In this document: in pieces, positions 8,867-17,168 of the stretch
Layout: the number at the start of each line of letters is the position of its first letter
Position numbering within the stretch: position 1 is the first letter of the stretch
Origin: Pseudomonas sp. FeN3W
Lineage (GTDB): Bacteria; Pseudomonadota; Gammaproteobacteria; Pseudomonadales; Pseudomonadaceae
Length of the DNA: 64,000 bases
Direction: 5' to 3'
Assembly: GCA_030263805.2 (NCBI GenBank)
Contig: CP136010.1
Coordinates: 2,681,001-2,745,000 of the forward strand
Notes under the pieces: generated by a model
Database searches by the model: none
What the model saw: only the letters and a program-made list of their open reading frames with translations
What the model was told of the DNA's origin: nothing
Made by a program: the position numbers and the translations under genes

Positions 8867-8915
8867 GCGCGTATCGCGCCGCAATTACCAGGTTTGCCCA
8901 CAAATCGTTTTTGGG

Positions 8916-8939
8916 GGTGGAGGGCTGAAACCCTCCACC
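8916..8939. terminator. Hairpin between convergent genes
   Basis: A perfect 9-bp inverted repeat (GGTGGAGGG at 8916-8924 and its complement at 8931-8939) with a CTGAAA loop, located between two convergent genes. Neither side has a clear T-run, so it may be a repeat-type hairpin that blocks read-through rather than a classical terminator. Confidence 0.5.
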
Positions 8940-8961
8940 ACTAGCCCGCCTCAAGCACCCG

Positions 8962-9426
8962 CTATTTCCACTGCAACGCCTGCACATGGGCGTTGTCCGG
9001 GTCGAAGTTGTCCAGCCGCATGCGTTCGGCGATGGCGGCTTCGGCGCCTTCACCCAGCGGGAATTGGTCACGCACGGTGGCCCAGTCCGTGGGTTGCAGG
9101 CGGACCATCCAGCCCTCCCCGTAGCAATCCTGATTGATCAGCGCCGGACGCTCGAGCAGTGCCTCGTTCACCGCCAGCAGTTCCCCGCTCACCGGGCTGC
9201 GCGCCGACGAGGCGGCCTTGGCGAACTCGACCACGCCAAAACTGCGCTCGCGCTCGATGCGGGCGCCGACGCGTTTGGGGGTGAAGGCGAAGATCTGGCC
9301 GTAGAGTGCGCAGCCGTAAGCGGTCAGGCCGATGGTCAGGCTGCCGTCGGCCTCCTCGCGCAGCCACAGGCTGTGCTCCGGCGCGTAGCGCAGCGAGTCG
9401 GGGAATTCCAGGCCGTGCACATTCAT
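8962..9426 (-). CDS. GcvH-like (lipoyl-carrier-like) protein
   Basis: A 154-residue protein with the fold signature of glycine cleavage H protein: LTIGLTAYG, then VVEFAKAASSARSPVSGELLAVNEAL and NQDCYGEGWMV. The lipoylated lysine of GcvH aligns with K70 in EFAKAAS. It is longer than normal GcvH by a C-terminal extension of about 25 residues, and no gcvT or gcvP gene is nearby, so it is probably not the glycine cleavage subunit. Its start overlaps the stop of the DsrE-like gene (ATGA), which suggests that the two products work together. GcvH-like proteins paired with DsrE-type sulfur carriers occur in sulfur-oxidation (sHdr) loci; that role here is only an analogy. Confidence 0.8.
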   Translation of the reverse strand: MNVHGLEFPDSLRYAPEHSLWLREEADGSLTIGLTAYGCALYGQIFAFTPKRVGARIERERSFGVVEFAKAASSARSPVSGELLAVNEALLERPALINQDCYGEGWMVRLQPTDWATVRDQFPLGEGAEAAIAERMRLDNFDPDNAHVQALQWK

Positions 9427-9797
9427 AGGGTCAGCACCCGTTCGTATTCGAGGATCATCTGCGCCAGTTCACCGCCGCTGGAGATTTCATCCAGCTCGGC
9501 GATCAGCGTGGCGGGGTCGAGCGGAACCCCGGGCTGGCGGCACATCAGCAAGCGCGCGCCGGCCTGCTTGGCGTTGCGGATGAAGTGCAGCAGCGGCTCG
9601 CCACCTGCCACCGCGCGCAGCGTTTCGGCGACCTCGCGGCGTGCCAGCTGCGTGCCCTCGCCGGTGAGGTAGAGGCTGACCTCGGCATCCATGCAGGCCA
9701 GCAGCGTGGCGATATGAAAAGGTGCGGCGCAGCGCGCCGGGATGCTGGGGCCGCTGGCGACCAGAATCAGTACGCGTTGTGAATCGTTGTGTTCCAT
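9423..9797 (-). CDS. DsrE-like sulfur-relay family protein
   Basis: A 124-residue protein with the DsrE/DsrF-like flavodoxin-type fold pattern: VLILVASGP strand, a helix FHIATLLACMDAEVSLYLTGEGT, and LLMC at residues 83-86. C86 is placed like the sulfur-carrying cysteine of DsrE. There is no signal peptide, so it is cytoplasmic. It is the first gene of a two-gene operon with the GcvH-like protein, with a 4-bp overlap. A persulfide-carrier role is inferred from family membership. Confidence 0.75.
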   Translation of the reverse strand: MEHNDSQRVLILVASGPSIPARCAAPFHIATLLACMDAEVSLYLTGEGTQLARREVAETLRAVAGGEPLLHFIRNAKQAGARLLMCRQPGVPLDPATLIAELDEISSGGELAQMILEYERVLTL

Positions 9798-9945
9798 AAG
9801 CCCTCATGCGCGGCCCGGCGAGTTAAGCCGTCAAATGCACGTTCGCTGCCGTTCGAACCATAGCGCGAAACTATCATCACCATAGCCTACCGTTTGCGAA
9901 TTCATGGTCTAGGATTTTCTTCGTGCATGGAAAAGGAGATCGAGC

Positions 9946-11127
9946 ATGTTGGCAACATTGCTACCGGCCCTTAAAGAACTCGCTTTGCCGTTGAAGCTGC
10001 AGCTATGGGATGGCAACGAGATCGACATCGGTCCAACTCCCTGCGTCACGCTGGTGATCAAGGATCCCAGCCTGGTCACTCGGCTGAGACAGCCGAGCCT
10101 GGATGTGCTCGGCGCGGCCTATGTCGAGGGGCAGATCGACCTGCTCGGGCCCGTGGATGAGGTCATTCGCATCGGCGACGTGATCACCCGGGCGCTGGGC
10201 GAGGACGACCTTGCGCTGCCTGCGCGCGAGGCGCACGACAAGGCGACCGACGCTGAAGCCATTTCCTATCACTACGACCTGTCCAACGATTTCTATCGGC
10301 TCTGGCTGGACAAGGATATGGTCTATTCCTGCGCCTATTTCGAAACCGGCAGCGAGGACCTGGAACAGGCGCAGCAGGCCAAGCTGCGCCACCTGTGTCG
10401 CAAGCTGCGGCTCAAGCCTGGCGAGCGTCTGCTGGATGTCGGTTGCGGCTGGGGGGGCCTGGCTCGCTATGCCGCCCGCGAGTTCGGCGCGAAGGTGTTC
10501 GGCATCACCCTAAGCCGCGAACAGCTCGAACTGGCCCGCGAACGGGTGGTCGCGCAAGGGCTGCAAGAGCAGATCACCCTGGAGCTGATGGACTACCGCG
10601 ATCTGCCGCAGGATGGCCGTTTCGACAAGGTCGTCAGCGTCGGCATGTTCGAGCACGTCGGCCATGCCAACCTGCCGCTGTACTGCCAGCGGCTGTTCGG
10701 CGCCGTGCGCCCGGGCGGGCTGGTGATGAACCACGGCATCACCGCCCGGCACATCGACGGCCGCCCGGTCGGGCACGGTGCCGGCGAATTCATCGACCGC
10801 TACGTATTCCCCCACGGCGAGCTGCCGCATCTGGTGAACATCAGCAGCTGCATCAGCGATGTCGGGCTGGAAATCGTCGACGTGGAAAGCCTGCGCCTGC
10901 ACTACGCGCGCACGCTGGATTTCTGGAGTGAGCGGCTGGAAGCGCAGCTGGAGCAGGCCAAACGGATGGTTCCCGAACGCGCGTTGCGCATCTGGCGCCT
11001 GTATCTGGCCGGTTGCGCCTACGGCTTCCGCCATAACTGGATCAACCTGCACCAGATTCTTGCCAGCAAGCCGCTGGCCGATGGCTCCCACGAACTGCCG
11101 TGGAGCCGGGCGGACCTTTACCGCTGA
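9946..11127 (+). CDS. cfa: Cyclopropane-fatty-acyl-phospholipid synthase
   Basis: A 393-residue SAM-dependent enzyme that adds a methylene group across double bonds of membrane phospholipid acyl chains. The SAM site LLDVGCGWGGLARYAA is near residue 165. The family motifs YDLSNDFYRLWLD, MVYSCAYF, SVGMFEHVG and YVFPHGELP are all present. The N-terminal lipid-binding segment of about 90 residues is retained. GGAGAT precedes the ATG. It is a single gene. In other proteobacteria cfa genes are induced by RpoS on entry into stationary phase; I did not identify a secure promoter here. Confidence 0.94.
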   Translation: MLATLLPALKELALPLKLQLWDGNEIDIGPTPCVTLVIKDPSLVTRLRQPSLDVLGAAYVEGQIDLLGPVDEVIRIGDVITRALGEDDLALPAREAHDKATDAEAISYHYDLSNDFYRLWLDKDMVYSCAYFETGSEDLEQAQQAKLRHLCRKLRLKPGERLLDVGCGWGGLARYAAREFGAKVFGITLSREQLELARERVVAQGLQEQITLELMDYRDLPQDGRFDKVVSVGMFEHVGHANLPLYCQRLFGAVRPGGLVMNHGITARHIDGRPVGHGAGEFIDRYVFPHGELPHLVNISSCISDVGLEIVDVESLRLHYARTLDFWSERLEAQLEQAKRMVPERALRIWRLYLAGCAYGFRHNWINLHQILASKPLADGSHELPWSRADLYR

Positions 11128-11134
11128 CCGCCGC

Positions 11135-11154
11135 CGCGCCCGGCGACGGGCGCG
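11135..11154. terminator. Hairpin between cfa and the universal stress gene
   Basis: A perfect 8-bp inverted repeat, CGCGCCCG and CGGGCGCG, with a 4-base loop, in the 40 bp between two convergent genes. There is no T-run. It probably serves both genes. Confidence 0.5.
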
Positions 11155-11167
11155 CAGCGGTTGGCGA

Positions 11168-12019
11168 TCAGCGCAGCAACAGCAGCGGCGTGGAGGTGGT
11201 GCGGATCATGTTGGTGGTGGTGCTGCCGACGAAGAACTGGCGAATGCGCGAGTGGCCGTAGGCGCCCATCACCAGCAGGTCGATACCGTGCTCGGCCTGA
11301 TAGGCGTGCAGGGTCGGCTCGACTTCACCGGCACGGATGGCGGTTTCCACGTTGAAACCGGCGGCGCTCAGCACGCCACGGGCATTTTCCAGCTGGGCCT
11401 GGTTGTCGGCGGTGTCCGCCGCGACCATCACAAGGTGAATCGGCATGCCCTTGAACAGGGGGCTGGCGGCGAGCATTTCCACGCCCTTGCGGCTGGTGGC
11501 GCTACCGTCGAAGGCGAGCATCACGCTCTGCGGTGCGCTGAAATCGCTGGCGGCGACCAGAATCGGCCGCTGCATGGTGCGGATGACGTTCTCCAGCTGG
11601 CTGCCGATGTGCTGGATGGCATCGCCGCTGTCCTCGCCCTGACGGCCGATGACCAGCAGGCGCGTCTCGTCCTGCAGATCACGCAGGGATTCGACCAGAT
11701 CACCGTGGCGCTGCCGGCACTCGGGCTGGGCGATACCGGCGGAGATGACCCGCTGGCGTGCCGAATCGAGCATCATCCGGCCCTCTTCCAGCGCCAGCTT
11801 GGCGCGCTTCTCGTCCAGCGTGGCCAGCTCCTGCAGAAGGAATTCGCGACTGCCCAGGCCGATGATGCCGCTCAGGTCGCCCGACACCGGATACTGCTGG
11901 CGGTCGAGCACGTGCAGCAGCGTCAGGGGCGTGCCCAGGCGCTTGCTGGCCCAGGCCGAATAGTCGCAAACCGCCGCGGCCTGCGGTGATCCGTCGATAC
12001 AAGCCATTACGTGGGTCAT
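11168..12019 (-). CDS. Universal stress protein with two UspA domains
   Basis: A 283-residue protein made of two UspA domains in tandem, roughly residues 1-145 and 150-283. The second domain ends with the nucleotide-binding signature LLVMGAYGHSRIRQFFVGSTT. The first starts MTHVMACIDGSPQAAAVCDYS. AGGAG precedes the start. It is separated by only 14 bp from the upstream SulP transporter gene on the same strand and so is probably co-transcribed. Pairing of SulP transporters with Usp domains is frequent and suggests a regulatory or stress link. Confidence 0.9.
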   Translation of the reverse strand: MTHVMACIDGSPQAAAVCDYSAWASKRLGTPLTLLHVLDRQQYPVSGDLSGIIGLGSREFLLQELATLDEKRAKLALEEGRMMLDSARQRVISAGIAQPECRQRHGDLVESLRDLQDETRLLVIGRQGEDSGDAIQHIGSQLENVIRTMQRPILVAASDFSAPQSVMLAFDGSATSRKGVEMLAASPLFKGMPIHLVMVAADTADNQAQLENARGVLSAAGFNVETAIRAGEVEPTLHAYQAEHGIDLLVMGAYGHSRIRQFFVGSTTTNMIRTTSTPLLLLR

Positions 12020-12033
12020 TGTCGTTCTCCTGG

Positions 12034-13521
12034 TCAGTGGCTCATGAGCTTGTCGATGGCCTCGGGTTTGTCATGCACACCGAAGCGGTCGACGATGGTG
12101 GCGCTGGCTTCGTTCAGACCCAGCACTTCGACCTCGGTGCCTTCACGGCGGAACTTGATGACCACCTTGTCCAGCGCCGCCACGGCGGTGATGTCCCAGA
12201 AATGTGCGCGGGACAGGTCGATGGTGACCTTGCCGAGCGCTTCCTTGAAATCGAACGCACCGCTGAATTTGTCCGATGAGCTGAAGAATACCTGCCCGAT
12301 CACCTTGTAGGTGCGCTGATTGCCGGCGGCATCCAGCGCCGATCCGATGTGCAGGTAGTGGCCGACCTTGTTGGCGAAGAACATCGCCGCCAGCAGCACG
12401 CCCGCCAGAACACCGTAGGCCAGGTTGTGGGTGAAGACCACCACCACCACGGTGACGACCATGACGATGTTGGTGGAAAGCGGGTAGCGCTTGAGGTTGC
12501 GCACCGAATCCCAACTGAAGGTGCCGATCGACACCATGATCATCACCGCCACCAGCGCGGCCATGGGGATCTGCCCGACCCAGTCGCTGAGGAAGACCAC
12601 CATCAGCAACAGCACCACGCCGGCGATCAGCGTGGACAGACGGGTGCGGCCGCCGGATTTCACGTTGATCACCGACTGGCCGATCATCGCGCAGCCGGCC
12701 ATGCCGCCGAACAGGCCGGAGACGATGTTGGCAACGCCCTGCCCTTTGCATTCGCGGTTCTTGTCGCTGCCAGTATCGGTCAGGTCGTCGACGATGGTCG
12801 CGGTCATCAGCGATTCCAGCAGGCCGACCACGGCCAGCGCGGCGGAATACGGGAAGATGATCGCCAGGGTTTCGAAGGTCAGCGGCACGTCCGGCCAGAG
12901 GAAGACCGGCAGCGTGTCCGGCAGGTCGCCCATGTCGGCGACGGTGCGGATATCCAGGCCCAGGTACATGGCCACGGCGGTCAGGCTGAGAATGCACACC
13001 AGCGGCGACGGGATGACCTTGCCGAGCTTCGGCACGTAGGGGAACAGGTAGATGATGCCGAGGCCCGCGGCGGTCATGGCGTAGACGTGCCAGGTGACGT
13101 TCGTCAGTTCCGGCAGCTGCGCCATGAAGATCAGGATGGCCAGCGCGTTGACGAAGCCGGTGACCACCGAACGCGAGACGAAACGCATCAGCGAGCCCAG
13201 GCGCAGGTAGCCGGCGCCGATCTGCAACAGGCCGCAGAGCAGCGTCGCCGCCAGCAGGTACTGCAGGCCGTGCTCGCGCACCAGCGTCACCATCAGCAGC
13301 GCCATGGCACCGGTGGCTGCGGAGATCATCCCCGGGCGGCCACCGACGAAGGCGATCACCACGGCGATACAGAACGAGGCATACAGGCCGACCCGCGGAT
13401 CGACCCCGGCGATGATGGAGAAGGCGATGGCTTCGGGAATCAGCGCCAGCGCGACGACGAGGCCGGACAGCACATCGCCACGGACGTTGGAGAACCAGTT
13501 TTGTTTGATCGATTGCAGCAT
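12034..13521 (-). CDS. SulP family anion transporter with STAS domain
   Basis: A 495-residue membrane protein with 10-12 helices followed by a STAS domain (about residues 390-490, including VTIDLSRAHFWDITAVAALDKVV). The SulP motif GLVVALALIPEAIAFSIIAGVDPRVGLYAS, given here as separate short blocks GLVVALALIPEAI and AGVDPRVGLYAS, is near the N-terminus. The start ATG at 13521 (MLQSIKQNWF) is chosen because a longer frame to 13668 adds a basic, low-complexity stretch unlike the family. The substrate is probably sulfate or bicarbonate and cannot be decided from sequence. First gene of an operon with the universal stress gene. Confidence 0.88.
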   Translation of the reverse strand: MLQSIKQNWFSNVRGDVLSGLVVALALIPEAIAFSIIAGVDPRVGLYASFCIAVVIAFVGGRPGMISAATGAMALLMVTLVREHGLQYLLAATLLCGLLQIGAGYLRLGSLMRFVSRSVVTGFVNALAILIFMAQLPELTNVTWHVYAMTAAGLGIIYLFPYVPKLGKVIPSPLVCILSLTAVAMYLGLDIRTVADMGDLPDTLPVFLWPDVPLTFETLAIIFPYSAALAVVGLLESLMTATIVDDLTDTGSDKNRECKGQGVANIVSGLFGGMAGCAMIGQSVINVKSGGRTRLSTLIAGVVLLLMVVFLSDWVGQIPMAALVAVMIMVSIGTFSWDSVRNLKRYPLSTNIVMVVTVVVVVFTHNLAYGVLAGVLLAAMFFANKVGHYLHIGSALDAAGNQRTYKVIGQVFFSSSDKFSGAFDFKEALGKVTIDLSRAHFWDITAVAALDKVVIKFRREGTEVEVLGLNEASATIVDRFGVHDKPEAIDKLMSH

Positions 13522-13811
13522 CGGACTATCCAGAGCAAAAGCACCACCATGCAGGCCACGGGCGGCCGGCAGCGATACAAGGCGAGTTTTTGGTGTGATT
13601 GATTCGGCTGTCAGTCGACGAAGCGCACGGACAGCAGCGTACGACCGCCCCATGACAGGCAGTCGCAAAGTGACGCGAGGGGGTGGAGCGCTATGGCGGA
13701 CCAGGCAGCCAGGTCATGGGCATTACCAGCTCTTCTCTGAGCGACTCGCCGGGCGAATCGCATTCGGGGGCGACATTCTAGTCGCATGGCCCCCGTTTTA
13801 CGACCGCCAAT

Positions 13812-15023
13812 CTAGGTCCAGAGCGCATCGAGGTTGCTGAAGCCCCAGGCGGCCGGGTCTTCGCGGCCGACGATGCGGTCGTTGCACTGTGGGGCTGAGA
13901 GGTCCAGTTCCACTGGCACGATCGTCGCGCGGGCGCGTGTGGAATAGAACAGTTTCAGGCGCGGCGCCGTCAGCTGTTGCGCATTGTGTTCGATGACCAC
14001 GCCGAGCCTCCCCGACTGCAGCCGCACCAGCGAGCCCAGCGGGTAGATCCCTACCGTGCGCACGAAGGCATGCAGGATCTGGGTATCGAAATGGCCCTGC
14101 CACTGCGCCATGCGCGCCAGCGAGCCCGAGGCATCCCAGGCCGTTTTATAGGGGCGATCCGAGGTGATGGCGTCATACACGTCGCAGATGGCGGCCATCC
14201 GCGCCAGCCGGCTGATCTGCTCGCCGGCCAGCCGATGTGGATAGCCGGTGCCATCCATCTTCTCGTGGTGATGCAGACAGACGTCAAGAACAGCCTCGGA
14301 CACGGCCGATCCCGCGCCGAGCAGGATCGCATGACCGCGCTCGGGGTGGCTGCGCATGATGGCGTATTCGTCGTCGCTGAGCTTGCCCGGCTTGTTCAGC
14401 ACATCCAACGGCATGGCCATCTTGCCGATGTCATGCAGCATCCCGGCCATGCCGGCTTCCTGCACTTGGTCCTCGGGCAGACCCAGTTGCCGACCCAGCG
14501 CGACCATCAGCGCGCAGACCGCCACCGAATGCATGTAGGTGTATTCGTCCTTGGTCTTCAGCCGCGCCAGGCTGAGCAATGCCGAGCCATTGCGCGCCAG
14601 GGATTCGGAAATCTGCTCCACCAGCGGCAGGCACTGTTGCGGATCGACGGCCTTGCCCAACCGCGCCTCGTTAAACAGCGAAGTCACCTGCTGCTTGGAG
14701 CGCTTGATCAACTGGGCGGCGCGCTGCATTTCATCCTGAACACTGCATTGCTGCGATTGTGCGGCAGGCCGAGGGGTTATCGGCATGGCTTCGGCGACCG
14801 GCTGCGGGGCCTCATTCGCTGGCGGCGTCGCCGTTTCGACATCGACGCCCTTGCCCGTATCGATCCACAGCGCCTTGACGCCGCAATTGCGCAGCGCCTG
14901 CAGGTCGGCGGGGTCGGTGAGCAGGAATTTGCTGCGCCAGAAGGAATGATCGAACCAGCTGCCGTCCAGGCCATGGACATACATACCGAAGCGGAGCTGG
15001 CTGACAAGGATTTTTCTAAGCAA
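13812..15023 (-). CDS. HD-GYP domain cyclic-di-GMP phosphodiesterase
   Basis: A 403-residue protein with an N-terminal DUF3391 domain (about 1-60, starting MLRKILVSQLRFGMYV), a linker, and a C-terminal HD-GYP domain. The metal-binding residues are visible: H165, H197-D198 in HDIGKM, and the HHEKMDGTGYP block at 252-262. All the HD-GYP hallmark residues are present, so an active c-di-GMP hydrolase is likely. The start is TTG at 15023, preceded by GAGG. It is a single gene, divergent from dctB. Confidence 0.9.
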   Translation of the reverse strand: MLRKILVSQLRFGMYVHGLDGSWFDHSFWRSKFLLTDPADLQALRNCGVKALWIDTGKGVDVETATPPANEAPQPVAEAMPITPRPAAQSQQCSVQDEMQRAAQLIKRSKQQVTSLFNEARLGKAVDPQQCLPLVEQISESLARNGSALLSLARLKTKDEYTYMHSVAVCALMVALGRQLGLPEDQVQEAGMAGMLHDIGKMAMPLDVLNKPGKLSDDEYAIMRSHPERGHAILLGAGSAVSEAVLDVCLHHHEKMDGTGYPHRLAGEQISRLARMAAICDVYDAITSDRPYKTAWDASGSLARMAQWQGHFDTQILHAFVRTVGIYPLGSLVRLQSGRLGVVIEHNAQQLTAPRLKLFYSTRARATIVPVELDLSAPQCNDRIVGREDPAAWGFSNLDALWT

Positions 15024-15226
15024 GGCGGACCTCGACTGGAGCGGCTGGCCGTTCCGTACTAGCGATCCCTGCTGAAGCTGAAAGTAACGCCCCGTAGCAT
15101 AACAATGATGGCACTATGCCTCTACTGAGCCAGGTCAAAACTTTTTGGTGCTATGGCGAGCCTCGGCAATGCGCCACCGCTGCCGACTATCGCTTACCAT
15201 CGTCGCGTCCTGTCGCGAGCGTCGTC

Positions 15227-16984
15227 ATGCCAGCACCGTCCAACCGCCTGCGGGTAACCCTGATCGTTGCGCTGATCCTCATCGGCCTGCTGCTGAGCAT
15301 GTACTGGGCCGGGCGTCTGGCCGAGCAACGCGCCTGGGCCGAGCGCGCCCAGGAGGCTCAGGGCCAGCTGGAGCTCTATGCCCAGGCGATCCACACCCAG
15401 GTCGAACGCTTCCGCTCGGTGCCGGCGCTGCTGGCGCTGGACAGCGATATCCAGGCATTGCTCGCCGACCCGGCGAACCGCGCGCTGCGCCGCCAGCTCA
15501 ACCAGCGCCTGGAACAGCAGAACCACGCGGCCGGCTCCTCGGTGCTGTACCTGCTCGACCGCGACGGCGAGACCATCGCCGCCAGCAACTGGCGCGACTG
15601 GAGCAGCTTCGTCGGCAACAACTATGCCTTCCGCCCGTATTTCCGCGATGCGGTGAGCAACGACAACGGCCGCTATTTCGCCGTCGGCGTCACCACCGGC
15701 ATTCCCGGCTACTTTCTCTCCAGCTCGGTGAAGAACGCCGCCGGCGAGGTGCTCGGCGTGCTGGTGGTCAAGCTGGAGCTGGAAGAGATGCAGCGCGACT
15801 GGGTCGGCCAGCCCGGCATCCTGCTGATCGCCGACTCGCTGGATATCGTTATCCTCACCAACCGCCCGGCCTGGCGCTTCCGCTACCTGCGCCCGCTCAG
15901 CGACGAGGTACGCAGCCGCCTGGTCGATGCCCGGCGCTACGCCGAACAGACGCTGCAGCCGTTGCCGAGCAGCCGAGTGCAACAACTCGCCGAAGGTAGC
16001 GAGCGGCGCCTGGTGGATGGCCCGGACGGTCGTCGCGAATACCTCTGGCAACGCCTGGCGCTACCGGAAGACGACTGGACCCTGCACCTGCTGCACGACC
16101 CACAGATGGTGGTCGCCAGCGTGCGCAGCTATCGTCTGGCCGCAGCGGGCGTGTGGATGACCCTGGCCTTTCTGTTGCTCTACCTGGCGCAACGCGGCAA
16201 GACCCGCCGCGTCGAACAGCGCAGCCGCAGCGAACTGGAACGCCTGGTGCACGAACGCACCCGCGAGCTGCACACCGCCCAGGACGAACTGGTGCATGCC
16301 GCACGCATGGCCGCACTGGGGCAGATGTCCGCCGCCCTCGCCCACGAGATCAATCAGCCGCTGACCGCATTGCGCATGCAACTCGCCAGTCTGCGCCTGC
16401 TGCTCGACAGCGGTCGCGACGGCGAGGTGCGCGAAGGCCTCGGTCATGTCGAAGGCCTGCTCGAACGCATGGCGGCGCTGACCAGCCACCTGAAGACCTT
16501 CGCCCGCAAGAGCCCGGCCGGGCTGCGCCAGCGCCTGAGCCTGGCCGAGGTGCTGGAACAAGCCCTGCAGCTGCTCTCGCCGCGCATTCGCAGCGAGCAG
16601 GTCGAAGTGTTCCGCAAGGTGCCGGCCGAGGCCGCGGTCAGCGGCGATGCCATCCGCCTCGAGCAGGTGCTGATCAATCTGCTGCACAACGCGCTGGATG
16701 CCATGGCCGAACGTCCGCAGCGGCGCCTGCGCATCCTCTGCCAACTCAACGGCGATCGCTGGCAACTCAGCGTGGGCGACAACGGCGGCGGTATCGCCAG
16801 CGAACATCTGGACCAGGTATTCGAGCCCTTCTTCACCACCAAACCGGTCGGCCAGGGCCTCGGCCTCGGGCTGGCGGTGTCCTACGGCATCGTGCGAGAG
16901 ATGGGCGGCACGCTGGACGTCAGCAACGACGAGCAGGGCGCGGTGTTCACGCTGACGCTACCGGCTGCCGAAGAGCGCCTCTAA
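15227..16984 (+). CDS. dctB: C4-dicarboxylate sensor histidine kinase DctB
   Basis: A 585-residue inner-membrane sensor. The first helix is at about residues 8-28, the periplasmic PAS-like (dCache) sensor region runs to about 300, and the second helix is at 303-323. Then come a coiled linker (SELERLVHERTRELHTAQDELVHAARMAALGQ, shown here by its two ends SELERLVHERT and AARMAALGQ), the phospho-acceptor H373 in LAHEINQPL, and an ATPase domain with NALDAM, DNGGGI and GQGLGLGLAVSYGI. The ATG at 15227 was preferred over 15116 because the first membrane helix follows directly. It phosphorylates DctD; together they sense succinate, fumarate and malate and switch on RpoN-dependent transporter genes. 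Confidence 0.9.
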   Translation: MPAPSNRLRVTLIVALILIGLLLSMYWAGRLAEQRAWAERAQEAQGQLELYAQAIHTQVERFRSVPALLALDSDIQALLADPANRALRRQLNQRLEQQNHAAGSSVLYLLDRDGETIAASNWRDWSSFVGNNYAFRPYFRDAVSNDNGRYFAVGVTTGIPGYFLSSSVKNAAGEVLGVLVVKLELEEMQRDWVGQPGILLIADSLDIVILTNRPAWRFRYLRPLSDEVRSRLVDARRYAEQTLQPLPSSRVQQLAEGSERRLVDGPDGRREYLWQRLALPEDDWTLHLLHDPQMVVASVRSYRLAAAGVWMTLAFLLLYLAQRGKTRRVEQRSRSELERLVHERTRELHTAQDELVHAARMAALGQMSAALAHEINQPLTALRMQLASLRLLLDSGRDGEVREGLGHVEGLLERMAALTSHLKTFARKSPAGLRQRLSLAEVLEQALQLLSPRIRSEQVEVFRKVPAEAAVSGDAIRLEQVLINLLHNALDAMAERPQRRLRILCQLNGDRWQLSVGDNGGGIASEHLDQVFEPFFTTKPVGQGLGLGLAVSYGIVREMGGTLDVSNDEQGAVFTLTLPAAEERL

Positions 16985-17107
16985 AAACGATCTGCGTTGT
17001 CATCGCTGCGTTAAAAACAGGCTCAGAACATGCTCGTTTACAACTTGTGAACTGCACTGTTCTCCCCTGCTTTTGCCTTGCGCTGCCTGACTCGCCGATG
17101 TTTTTAC
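16985..17107. repeat. Probable dispersed intergenic repeat between dctB and dctD
   Basis: The 184 bp between dctB and dctD contain a non-coding stretch, starting AAAAACGATCTGCGTTG and ending GCCGATGTTTTTA, that I recall as a type of interspersed repeat in pseudomonad genomes. It has a near-palindromic centre, GTTTACAACTTGTGAAC. Only one copy is in this window, so the repeat nature cannot be proven from the sequence here. It separates two genes that are usually adjacent or overlapping. Confidence 0.4.
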
Positions 17108-17168
17108 AGGTGCCCCGAAGCGCACGCCGCCGAGTAAACTGCCGCGACGCGAGCGCGAGGAGCAGGCA

